64,000 bases of DNA from assembly GCF_006439015.1 (NCBI RefSeq), contig NZ_RCZG01000011.1, forward strand, positions 1-64,000, in the 5' to 3' direction. The notes beneath the pieces are model-generated. The model made no database searches. It worked only from the letters and a program-made list of their open reading frames with translations, and was not told where the DNA came from. Made by a program: the position numbers and the translations under genes. This document shows, in pieces, positions 15,233 through 22,150 of this stretch; within the stretch, counting starts at the first letter, position 1, and every line of letters begins with the position of its first letter. This stretch comes from Mycolicibacterium hodleri. Its GTDB lineage: Bacteria > Actinomycetota > Actinomycetes > Mycobacteriales > Mycobacteriaceae.

Positions 15233-15529
15233 GTGAGCCCCGCGCGTCGACGTCGCGTCCTCGGACCGGCCTGGGTCGACCTCACCGTCGAGATACTGCG
15301 CGGTACGCCCCGACTCGACGGTGCGCTGTGCGTGGGCAACGTCGACCTGTTCGAAGGCGAGGATGGCCGTCACGGTGAGCGCACGGCCGTCGCGGTCGCG
15401 ATGTGTCATCGGTGCGAGGCACTACCGGATTGCCGACGCTGGCTCTCATCGCTACCGAAGGCCCATCGCCCTCCCGGCGTGTGCGGTGGTCAGTGGATGG
15501 AGCGCCAGGGGGAAGTGCTCGACCGATGA
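15233..15529 (+). CDS. WhiB-like Fe-S cluster regulator
   Basis: A 98-aa protein with the four-cysteine WhiB pattern: a first Cys in DGALC, then the C-x2-C-x5-C group in MCHRCEALPDC, and a turn motif altered to PGVCGGQ where WhiB proteins usually have G-V/I-W-G-G. WhiB proteins bind a 4Fe-4S cluster and act with sigma factor; phage versions can down-regulate host whiB2 (known for phage TM4). The GTG start is divergent from the membrane cargo gene. It probably regulates the structural module or host. Confidence 0.75.
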   Translation: MSPARRRRVLGPAWVDLTVEILRGTPRLDGALCVGNVDLFEGEDGRHGERTAVAVAMCHRCEALPDCRRWLSSLPKAHRPPGVCGGQWMERQGEVLDR

Positions 15530-15629
15530 CGCAGACAACGGACGGCACCACGGCGACGGACGTTGTGCCACAACAGTTCTCAAGCGGTTCTCAACGACGA
15601 AAGACGTTGCCGCACAACGAGTTTGGAGT

Positions 15630-15659
15630 TGACAGTATGACGGTCACCGTGCTAGTTTC
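15630..15659 (+). promoter_or_regulatory. SigA-type promoter before the structural module
   Basis: TTGACA at 15630-15635 and TAGTTT at 15654-15659, with an 18-bp spacer. The first hexamer is a perfect consensus and the second fits the mycobacterial TAnnnT -10 element. Transcription would begin near 15666, about 20 bp before a terminator hairpin. Confidence 0.6.
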
Positions 15660-15687
15660 AATGCATACCCCGTTTTTTATTGGCGAA

Positions 15688-15717
15688 CCAGGGCGGCCAG
15701 TGCCCTGGCCACTTTTT
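15688..15717 (+). terminator. Rho-independent terminator
   Basis: CCAGGGC at 15688-15694 pairs with GCCCTGG at 15702-15708 over a 7-nt loop, followed by a run of five T at 15713-15717. This is unusually canonical for a mycobacterium. Together with the promoter just upstream it would give an RNA of roughly 50 nt unless transcription reads through into the terminase-like and capsid genes. Confidence 0.65.
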
Positions 15718-15905
15718 CTATCTACCGCGGAAACCAAAGCTGTTGCCCAGCAGCGAATTTGGTGCGACCGAATCATCAAGCCGCATAGGGCATTTGGCGA
15801 TCCCGGCAACGAGAGCGGATGCTCGAAAGTCGTTGAAATAGAGGCGAATTCGTCGCAATTCTACCCCAGCGGCAGGGAAGTCGACGCGAAGCCGGGGAGC
15901 ACGTC

Positions 15906-16151
15906 GTGACCCGGTACGCACCCCGGGCGCTAGGCCAACCCGGTCGTCGGCTCTGGCGATCGGTCCACGCGAAGTACGACGAACTCAGCATCGGTGAGGA
16001 ACTGTTGCTCGTCGAGGCCGCCCGAACCGCCGATCTCATCGAGCGACTCCACGCCGCCGCGGATAAGCCCGGGTGCCCACGTTCCACCATGGTCGAACTT
16101 CGGGCACAACGCGCGACGCTGGCGAAGCTCGTCGATCAGTTGAAAATATGA
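15906..16151 (+). CDS. Small-terminase-like phage protein
   Basis: An 81-aa protein with the layout of actinophage terminase small subunits: RRLWRSVHAKYDELSIGEEL, then LLVEAARTADLIERLH, then the VELRAQRATLAKLVDQLKI tail. The P27/terminase-type signature (aromatic WRS, a helix with E-A-R-T and a final R-A-Q-R-x-x-L) is clear, but the protein is short. It would mark DNA for packaging, and with no large subunit in the element it would need a helper phage's motor. GTG 15906 is used. Confidence 0.6.
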   Translation: MTRYAPRALGQPGRRLWRSVHAKYDELSIGEELLLVEAARTADLIERLHAAADKPGCPRSTMVELRAQRATLAKLVDQLKI

Positions 16152-16381
16152 TCTATCATCTAAGTGTCCGACCGTTGTCGGGCAGTGGTCGTCGCCGTTG
16201 CGGCGAAACCGCATTTCGAGGACCGGGCCGTTGTCCGACCTCTTCGGGCAGACGCCAGAGCGCCGCGCCCCTCGGGCCGCTGGGCCTTTGTCCCTTTCAC
16301 CCCTTGGTCTTCGGTGGCGCGCCTCTGGCGTCGTGCCGAGTCCCTAGGTAACCCGTTTCCCCTATCTGGAGGTTGATTGTC
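16152..16381. other. Gap where phiRv-type elements carry a prohead protease
   Basis: No coding sequence of convincing composition is present. It includes repeated GTCCGACC-like segments near 16166 and a strong ribosome-binding site, CTGGAGG, ending at 16372 for the capsid gene. In phiRv1/phiRv2 a protease gene precedes the capsid gene; here it is absent. Confidence 0.5.
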
Positions 16382-17476
16382 ATGTCCGCCCGTACCGATG
16401 TCGATGCCCTGGCAGAGCTGTCCGCCGACGAACGCAACGAGCGCATCCGCGCCGCCGCCGAGCGCGTCGAGAACAGGACCAATCGAGCACTCGTCGAAAA
16501 TCGAGACCTCTCGACGAGAGAGAACGAACTCTCGAATGCCGACCGGGCCGAGCTTGAGGCGTTGCGGTCGGCGGAAGCAGTCGCCGAGCATTCCGAGCGG
16601 ATGCGGGGCGCGATCACCTCGGCCATGGAGACGCGCTCACGCCCCGGTGACGCCGACGCGCTCAACACGTTCGCGCTGTCGCTCACGCGCGGCGTGCCGT
16701 GCCGGGTACAGGTGGAGACTCGCAGCGTCACGACCGCCAACGCCGGCGCGCGTCACGCCGTCGCAGCGGGGCCGCTGGGCCGTCCCGAGTGGCTCTATCG
16801 TTCTGCCCGCATTCCGTTCAGCCCAGCCGACTCGCTCGTGGTGTCCGGTCCCAAGTTCGCCGCGTTGGTGGCACAGACCGCGACCGCCGAACTGGGCACC
16901 AAGCCGAACATGACGGACCCGACGCTGGCGACGTCCACCCTGGCGGCGTTCGCCGTCCTGGAGGAAGTCTCCGACCAGATGGTGCGGTTCGGTGCTGGCG
17001 CGGAAGCGGTGACCAACCGACTCGCCGCCGAGAGCGTGTTCTCGGTCAACGCAGCGATTGCCGACGCCCTGGAGGCCGCCGCCGGTACGCCCGTCACCTA
17101 CACGACCAGCCCCAGCCACATGGCCGACATGGGCATCGCCAAGGTGTGGGCCAAGACGGGCGCGAAGCCGACCGCCATCGTGGTCAACAGCGCCGACTAC
17201 CCGCTGCTCTCGGCGAAGGCCGCCGTCGGTCCCGGCGACGGCATCGGGGCCGAGGTGGTCGCATTCAACGGTATTCCGCTCGTCGTCAACGACGCGATCA
17301 CGGCCGGTGTCGGTGTCGTCGTCAACGGTATGGCGTTTTCCGCGCATGGGACGGACGTCCTGCTGGCATCGCTGCCGAACCTGGACAACAACACGGTGAA
17401 GCTGCGCGCGGAAACCTACTTCGCATTGTTGCAGCACGACGCGGGCGCAATCGTGGCGGTCGATTTCGCCGCGTAG
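16382..17476 (+). CDS. HK97-fold major capsid protein
   Basis: A 364-aa phage capsid protein. Residues about 1-85 form a charged coiled coil (ELSADERNERIRAAAERVEN) like the scaffolding delta domain of HK97 capsids. The rest has the usual order: ARIPFSPADSLVVSG, a variable insertion, a central helix (FAVLEEVSDQMVRFGAGAEA), then PTAIVVNSADYPLL and GIPLVVNDAITAGVGVV with a C-terminal strand series. The start was moved to ATG 16382 because GGAGG ends nine bases upstream. No protease gene is nearby to remove the delta domain. Confidence 0.85.
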   Translation: MSARTDVDALAELSADERNERIRAAAERVENRTNRALVENRDLSTRENELSNADRAELEALRSAEAVAEHSERMRGAITSAMETRSRPGDADALNTFALSLTRGVPCRVQVETRSVTTANAGARHAVAAGPLGRPEWLYRSARIPFSPADSLVVSGPKFAALVAQTATAELGTKPNMTDPTLATSTLAAFAVLEEVSDQMVRFGAGAEAVTNRLAAESVFSVNAAIADALEAAAGTPVTYTTSPSHMADMGIAKVWAKTGAKPTAIVVNSADYPLLSAKAAVGPGDGIGAEVVAFNGIPLVVNDAITAGVGVVVNGMAFSAHGTDVLLASLPNLDNNTVKLRAETYFALLQHDAGAIVAVDFAA

Positions 17477-17785
17477 ACCCGCGGCGTCGGAGCAAACCAA
17501 CAGATCGCACTGACCCGGCAGGTCACTCCCGATCTTTCGCCCCGACGTCGGGCCACGACGTGGGCGTCCGATTCACTGCACCGCAGCGGCGTCCCGAGGT
17601 GGCCCCGAGCATGGGGTGAGCGCACCCCCGAGCGCAAGTAGCAACGCCCTTGCATGCTTGCTCCTGCAGCGATTTGATGACAGCAAAATGAAACACGACT
17701 AAGATCCAGCTGTTGGGATGAGTAATACAAGGTGAAGGCCGGACGCCACGATTCGGCGATATGGCATCGACTTGAAGGAGTCGCC
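17477..17785. other. Intergenic region after the capsid gene
   Basis: No gene is seen. A perfect 12-bp palindrome, CCCGACGTCGGG, lies near 17540-17552, and GAAGGAG precedes the secreted-protein start at 17786. Confidence 0.4.
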
Positions 17786-18124
17786 ATGACCTCGATGATC
17801 ATCGCGCGTAGCGGCCACTGTCTGGCTGCCGTAGCAGTCCTTGTCGGCATCAGCTTCGGTGCACCCTCGGTCGCTGGTGCCGTGCCGGTCGACGGGTACG
17901 ACAACGACGCATTCATCGCCTGTGTGAAGCCCCTCCAGAACAAAGACCCAGACCTCGCCTACAAGTTCCTTAGTTGTTGCCAGGAGGCCGGTGGCGTGCC
18001 AACCGTCGACGGGGTTATGTCGTGCGCGAAGCCCACAGTGCAGTCGAATCCCACCGGGAAGACTCCGCCACCGGAGCCGCCGGTGATTATGCGTCCTGCA
18101 CCGGGCAGCACCTCGGTGGGATAA
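17786..18124 (+). CDS. Small secreted Cys-containing protein
   Basis: A 112-aa protein with a signal peptide (LAAVAVLVGISFGAPSVAG, cleavage before AVPVDG). A small Cys-rich domain follows (FIACVKPLQNKDPDLAYKFL, then SCCQEAGGVPTVDGVMSC) and a Pro-rich tail ends the protein. AAGGAG lies 6 bases before the ATG. Similar small exported proteins are common in mycobacteria, with no known function. In this position it is probably cargo expressed from the lysogen. Confidence 0.7.
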   Translation: MTSMIIARSGHCLAAVAVLVGISFGAPSVAGAVPVDGYDNDAFIACVKPLQNKDPDLAYKFLSCCQEAGGVPTVDGVMSCAKPTVQSNPTGKTPPPEPPVIMRPAPGSTSVG

Positions 18125-18316
18125 AGCGTCAACGCCACTCATCCTCGCGCTGCTGCTTGCCAGGAAGCAAACGACGGCGCAACACAATTTCACCCGGCAG
18201 GCCCGGCGCGGTACCGGCATGGTTGGCCGTCGAGCGAAGCGCTCCGCGCGGGCAGCGTCGGCCCCCGCTGCGCACCGGACATCACACATCCGCCCGGCGG
18301 GCCGACCCCCGAACAG

Positions 18317-18355
18317 CCGACCGCCCCGCGACCTGAGAGGGCGCGGGGCGGTCGG
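18317..18355. terminator. 14-bp hairpin terminator
   Basis: CCGACCGCCCCGCG at 18317-18330 pairs perfectly with CGCGGGGCGGTCGG at 18342-18355 over an 11-nt loop. It lies 20 bp past the stop of the leftward coiled-coil gene and can also stop rightward transcription from the capsid side. Confidence 0.7.
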
Positions 18356-18375
18356 TTCTCGGTTGACTGGCGCGC

Positions 18376-18618
18376 CTAGTTTTTGCGGCGCAATAACTTA
18401 ATCAGTTCTGCCTGCTTCTCGATCAACTCCGCTTGGTCTGCGACGAGCTCCGCTTGCAGCGTCAGCTTGTCGCGGATGTCGGGTAGCGCCTTCTTGAGAG
18501 CGGCCGTCAACTCGTCGGTGCCCTTACGCTCGGTCGCCAGTGCGTCGCGTTGCGTCTGGAGCGCGTTGAAGAGCAGTTCAGCAGTTTCTAGTGAGTCGTC
18601 GCGTTCCATGTCGGTCAT
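18376..18618 (-). CDS. Coiled-coil phage-type protein at the right end of element B
   Basis: An 80-aa, highly charged helical protein (MTDMERDDSLETAELLFNAL) with a heptad-like C-terminus, QAELVADQAELIEKQAELIK, then LLRRKN. It reads away from attR and its promoter region overlaps the putative integrase arm sites. Position and direction match the gene at 10315-10644 in element A. No known function; a regulator or scaffold-like role is possible. Confidence 0.65.
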   Translation of the reverse strand: MTDMERDDSLETAELLFNALQTQRDALATERKGTDELTAALKKALPDIRDKLTLQAELVADQAELIEKQAELIKLLRRKN

Positions 18619-18650
18619 GATGTTCAGCCTTCCGTAAATGGTTTGCTGAA

Positions 18651-18671
18651 CTAGTTCACGTGCAGTTCACG
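18651..18671. repeat. Arm-type integrase sites of element B
   Basis: AGTTCACG occurs at 18653-18660 and 18664-18671, an 11-bp period that would put both on one face of the helix. The first copy is part of CTAGTTCACG, which recurs as an inverted pair upstream of the integrase. The array ends 30 bp from the core at 18701. Confidence 0.6.
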
Positions 18672-18700
18672 CGGTGCCGATCTGGGCGGTAAAACCGCCC

Positions 18701-18745
18701 CTGACCTGCAAACTAACTGGTGCGCGATACTGGGATTGAACCAGT
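18701..18745. other. Attachment core attR (45-bp direct repeat, right copy)
   Basis: Identical to 10734-10778. It overlaps the T arm, 3' acceptor strand and CCA of the tRNA-Val(GAC) gene, so integration leaves the tRNA intact. Repeat identity over 45 bp shows that the element ends are still matched. Confidence 0.9.
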
Positions 18746-18792
18746 GACCTCTTCCGTGTCAGGGAAGCGCTCTCCCGCTGAGCTAATCGCGC
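18718..18792 (-). tRNA. tRNA-Val (GAC)
   Basis: A complete cloverleaf of 72 nt plus an encoded CCA. The acceptor stem is GCGCGAT/ATCGCGC, the anticodon loop is CTGACAC with anticodon GAC, and the T loop is TTCAATC. Its 3' part is supplied by the integrated element's attR. Confidence 0.95.
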
Positions 18793-18806
18793 CGGGACAT
18801 TCTCGG

Positions 18807-18877
18807 AGGTGGAGACGGGAATCGAACCCGTGTGCACGGCTTTGCAGGCCGTTGCCTCACCACTCGGCCACTCCACC
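18807..18877 (-). tRNA. tRNA-Cys (GCA)
   Basis: A 71-nt cloverleaf with acceptor stem GGTGGAG/CTCCACC, anticodon GCA in the loop CTGCAAA and T loop TTCGATT. CCA is not encoded. It lies 14 bp from tRNA-Val, so the cluster is probably co-transcribed. Confidence 0.95.
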
Positions 18878-18904
18878 GCTGGGGTTGATGCCACTGCACC
18901 CTCG

Positions 18905-18977
18905 AGCGGATGACGGGATTCGAACCCGCGACCCCAACCTTGGCAAGGTTGTGCGCTACCAACTGCGCCACATCCGC
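18905..18977 (-). tRNA. tRNA-Gly (GCC)
   Basis: A 73-nt cloverleaf with acceptor stem GCGGATG/CATCCGC, anticodon GCC in the loop TTGCCAA and T loop TTCGAAT. CCA is not encoded. It is the first gene of the leftward Gly-Cys-Val cluster. Confidence 0.95.
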
Positions 18978-19378
18978 GCGCCACGGGCGAGATCGCCGCC
19001 CGTCGCGAAGCAGAACGATAGTCCACCCGCTTGGGCATACACAAATCCCCTCGCTCGCCGTGTCGCACCCCGCGTCGAAACAGTCTGTACGCCTGTCGGG
19101 ACACGGTGAACCCGTGGCCATCCGAATTGGAACACCGCATGCCAGAGGGCTCCGTGTTGCAGCTCAACACGAACCGGGCAAGACCGAACTGATCGATCAG
19201 GATGCCCTGCCCGTAGCCAGTAGCGTTCGCGTAGTCGGGGAGGGCAACGCTTTGCAGCCCAAAAGTTACCGGTGAACTCGCTGACAGACAGTGCGGCGAA
19301 GATCTGCGCCATAATCGATTCTGGTCGGCGCTGTTTACCGTGTTAGTCTTCTGCCTCGTCCGACTCGTCGGCACATGC
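18978..19378. other. Intergenic region between divergent tRNA units
   Basis: No protein gene is supported. The stretch must carry the promoters of the leftward Gly-Cys-Val cluster and the rightward tRNA-Val gene. TTACCGTGTTAGTCT, a TAnnnT-type -10 candidate, lies about 40 bp upstream of the latter. Confidence 0.4.
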
Positions 19379-19450
19379 GGTCTCGTAGCTCAGTGGGAGA
19401 GCGTCCGCCTCACACGCGGAAGGTCGCTGGTTCGATACCAGCCGGGACCA
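19379..19450 (+). tRNA. tRNA-Val (CAC)
   Basis: A 72-nt cloverleaf with acceptor stem GGTCTCG/CGGGACC (one G-T pair), anticodon CAC in the loop CTCACAC and T loop TTCGATA. CCA is not encoded. It is divergent from the Gly-Cys-Val cluster. Confidence 0.95.
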
Positions 19451-21088
19451 CAATGAAATCCTAGTTCGGGGATTTCTTCACAGCGATTCGATCTCCCTCG
19501 GGGATCGTCAGCTCGCGGGTCACGCGAATACGGCGCGGACTCGATCACCGTCATCGTGCCCGAACCGGCAGCCGCCCGGACGTGGATATCGCAAACCGGG
19601 TCAATCCATCAGATCTCTACCGCCAGTGTGTCGAGAACGGAGACTGGCCTGGGTGCGTCGACTGACATCCGTCGTCGATGCCATTCATGAAGGGTGGCAG
19701 CACAGACCGGGCGGTTGTCGAATGTGCGGCGTGGGTGTGTGCCGAATCCGAGCTAACAGAATGGTGAAGCCAATGATCGCAACGCAAGTCGCCGCTCCAC
19801 CGACCACCGCAACGCGGACCGCAGCTCGGCTCGCGTTGGCAGCAGCCACTGAGCCACCCGTCTTTGGCCTGTGAGCACTTTCAAGCCCAGGTGCCTTGCG
19901 CGATGACCCGATTCATCGACGCTGACGGCGTCGTAATGGCTTCCGGGGTGTGGAGATCGTGCTCGGCCCCGGCTTGGCGGTTCTGACCCGAGGCCGGGTC
20001 TTGGTGGGTCGACTGCTTGGGCGTTCTACGTCGCGGTGTTTCCTGGCAATCTTGCGTAATTCGTGAACAAGCGGAATGCCTTTGGGCCAATACCGATCAA
20101 CGCAGGTTCGTTCGCCTGCTCCTTCAGCCCCTCTTGGTGGCGTGCGCGCTGTGGTCGACGGCGGCGCTACGTCCGGGCCGCTGATCCGCGAGGGCGACGT
20201 CGAATCGCGAAGATTAGGCCACACTAGTTGGCCGCGCCCGCTGTGCAACCGTTGTGGCGCAGCGACATTGACCGAAGTCCAACCGATCTGGTTCAACGGG
20301 GTGCTCGCGGTCATAATCGGCCACCTCCGACGGCCGCTCGAGGGCCGGCGACCTTTAACGCCGAGTCCAGCGAAGCTGAGTCACGGACGCTGGTGCACAC
20401 CGAAGTCATCCTTCGATAACCAAGAGCGGCGATTGGCGTCGCCGAAGAGCCTGGCGACGGCACCGTTTTGATCGATACGGCGGTACGCGCGGCAGCGCCT
20501 GATGACTGATCAGACGTCACGTGACTGAAGATGGCGGGGTTCCCGCCAAGCAGAGACTTGCATCCAATATTTGCGCACAGCACGAAGCGCAATCCGCGAG
20601 AGCAATGAGCTGAGCGAATTTCCTGCAGTGCCGATGCGAATGGATTGTCGTGCGTGTCATGCGACTTCTGTACGCCCTCAGTGTTGTCCTGATTCGGAAT
20701 TCGTCGCCCTCTAACCGGGTCAAGGCAAGGAGCGACTAGCGCGTTAGGTCGGCCGCGATTCTGAGGTCTATAGACAATCGCTCGACGCTGAACAACGGAA
20801 CCAGGTTCGGCGACGTGCCTTTGAGACGTCGCGGGTTCGCTGACCAGCCATTCCTCAACCACCCACGGTCTTAGCCCATCGCAATGAGTAACTCGGCTAC
20901 CCCGCAGACTCCATTCGATTGCGTCAGACGTCACCATTTGGAAACGACGCTGTGTTGCCGTGTCGTGTCGGCGGTCGAGCTGCCAATAATTGACACGATC
21001 GTCGAGCAGCGGCTTCGGTACGGCACGACGTTTGACTGCGGTATTTCAAATGTGAAGTGTCTGGAAACGAATGAAGGAGTTCACGTCG
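19451..21088. other. Gene-poor, degraded region
   Basis: No gene of convincing composition is seen over about 1.6 kb. Open frames on both strands are Arg/Ser-rich shadows without start sites. A minus-strand frame near 19687-19880 reads a membrane-helix-like stretch (AVRVAVVGGAATCVAIIGFT), but it has no ATG and no ribosome-binding site, so it may be the relic of a small membrane protein. The base composition is less G+C-rich than the neighbours, consistent with old decayed foreign DNA. Confidence 0.45.
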
Positions 21089-21796
21089 ATGGCGATCAGT
21101 GATCGAGTCAACATTGGATTAGTTGGTGCCGTTGCTGGCTTGTGCGGAGTCGCCATGGCGTTAAGCCCGGCCGTTGCGGCCGCTCCACTCAAGACTGGCG
21201 GCTATGACTGCCTCCAGACATCAGCAGGGGACGTTGGATCGGCGGGCGGTATCGCGGCGGCAGGCGGAGCGGGCGCAAGCGGCATCGCAGCAGCAGGCGG
21301 AGCCGGCGCAGGTGGTGTTCCCGCGGCGGGTGGCGGAGGTGCAGGAGCGGTCCCGGGTGCGGAGTCGTGTGGTCCGACGGGGGCACCAATTTCTGACATG
21401 TCGGCTGGTGTTCCATTGGCCTTGCCAGGGCCGGTTCCCGTTGTCGCTCCGGTGCCTATCGGCGCACCGGTGCCGGTGGGTGCTCCGGTTCCCGTGGGCG
21501 CCCCGGTGCCGGTGGGTGCTCCGGTTCCCGTGGGCGCCCCGGTGCCGGTGGGTGCTCCGGTTCCCGTGGGAGCCCCGGTGCCGGTGGGTGCTCCGGTTCC
21601 CGTGGGCGCCCCGGTGCCGGTGGGAGCTCCGGTGCCGGTTGGCGCGCCCATTCCCGTGGGTGCTCCGCTCGTCGACATGGCTGGTGGCTATGGCGGCGTC
21701 GGTGGGAAGGGTGACCCGATCCAGCAGGCGCCGAGTGGAGCGCTGGTATCCGGTCAGCCACTTCTGCCTGGTCCCGCGACCAGCGGTGCCAGCTAG
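21089..21796 (+). CDS. Secreted Pro/Val/Gly-rich repeat protein
   Basis: A 235-aa exported protein. The signal peptide (NIGLVGAVAGLCGVAMALSP, cleavage near VAAAP) is followed by a Gly/Ala-rich stretch with AAGGAG repeats. About twelve tandem copies of the hexapeptide PVPVGA come next, then a short Gly-rich tail. The Val-Pro repeats would form an extended, polyproline-like rod, suited to spanning the cell envelope. ATG 21089 is preferred to an earlier ATG because GAAGGAG lies 10 bases upstream. Function unknown. Confidence 0.75.
   Translation: MAISDRVNIGLVGAVAGLCGVAMALSPAVAAAPLKTGGYDCLQTSAGDVGSAGGIAAAGGAGASGIAAAGGAGAGGVPAAGGGGAGAVPGAESCGPTGAPISDMSAGVPLALPGPVPVVAPVPIGAPVPVGAPVPVGAPVPVGAPVPVGAPVPVGAPVPVGAPVPVGAPVPVGAPVPVGAPVPVGAPIPVGAPLVDMAGGYGGVGGKGDPIQQAPSGALVSGQPLLPGPATSGAS
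21452..21665. repeat. Minisatellite of 18/36-bp units coding PVPVGA repeats
   Basis: CCGGTGCCGGTGGGTGCT and CCGGTTCCCGTGGGCGCC alternate with almost no divergence, giving a 36-bp higher-order unit repeated about five times. Near identity suggests recent expansion, so copy number may vary between strains. Confidence 0.85.
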
Positions 21797-22150
21797 GTCT
21801 GATCGAGGTCCGGTTCCATTGTGAATCTCAGCTAGCCTCTGTCGAGGTCGGCGGTTCTGGGTGTCGTGGACACGCTCAACCGCCGGCCTCGCCGTCATCG
21901 GTTGGCGTGCATATCCTTTCGGGACTGTGTCTCGGCAGTCGATGGCGTTCTCGCCGGGAGTACACCGTGGCCCGGGATGGAACTTCCGCTCCTCGCCCGG
22001 CGTGCAGCTCGATCCGATGTTTGGCGCGACGACGGACGCCAAACACGTTGCGAAATCGACCCATCGGGCCGTGACGGGTAGTCCGACGCAGAGAAGCGCT
22101 CACATCAGTTGTCGGTGGGGGTCGCTCCGACGGCTAGCGGAAGGGCCCCG

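Larger units (their letters stand above)
15526..15909 (+). other. Overlapping ORF of doubtful status, 127 codons
   Basis: This frame starts with ATGA overlapping the WhiB-like stop and ends with GTGA overlapping the terminase-like start, as coupled genes do. The product (MTQTTDGTTATDVVPQQF...) has no recognisable domain. The stretch also holds a good promoter and a Rho-independent terminator, which argues that it is regulatory DNA. Confidence 0.3.
10734..18745. mobile_element. Integrative phage-satellite-like element B (phiRv2-like), 8.0 kb
   Basis: Bounded by perfect 45-bp direct repeats, with a tyrosine integrase next to the left copy and a tRNA-Val gene rebuilt at the right copy. In order it carries integrase, excisionase-like HTH, helicase-loader-like protein, DUF3631 helicase, membrane cargo, WhiB-like protein, small-terminase-like protein, HK97-type capsid, secreted protein and a coiled-coil protein. 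I find no portal, protease, large terminase, tail or lysis gene. Size, gene order and tRNA site resemble the M. tuberculosis phiRv elements. Confidence 0.85.

Noticed and set aside
19881..20937. Several 60-210-codon frames on both strands of the gene-poor region
   Set aside because: Compositions are Arg/Ser/Pro-rich with no recognisable motif, and none has a ribosome-binding site. I could not choose any as a gene.
21452..21665. A CRISPR-like array of regular repeats
   Set aside because: The units are contiguous 18/36-bp tandem repeats with no unique spacers and lie in frame in a secreted protein.
21202..21678. An antisense Thr-Gly-Ala-Pro repeat protein opposite the secreted repeat gene
   Set aside because: It is just the complement of the minisatellite. 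The plus strand has a signal peptide and a ribosome-binding site; this one has neither.
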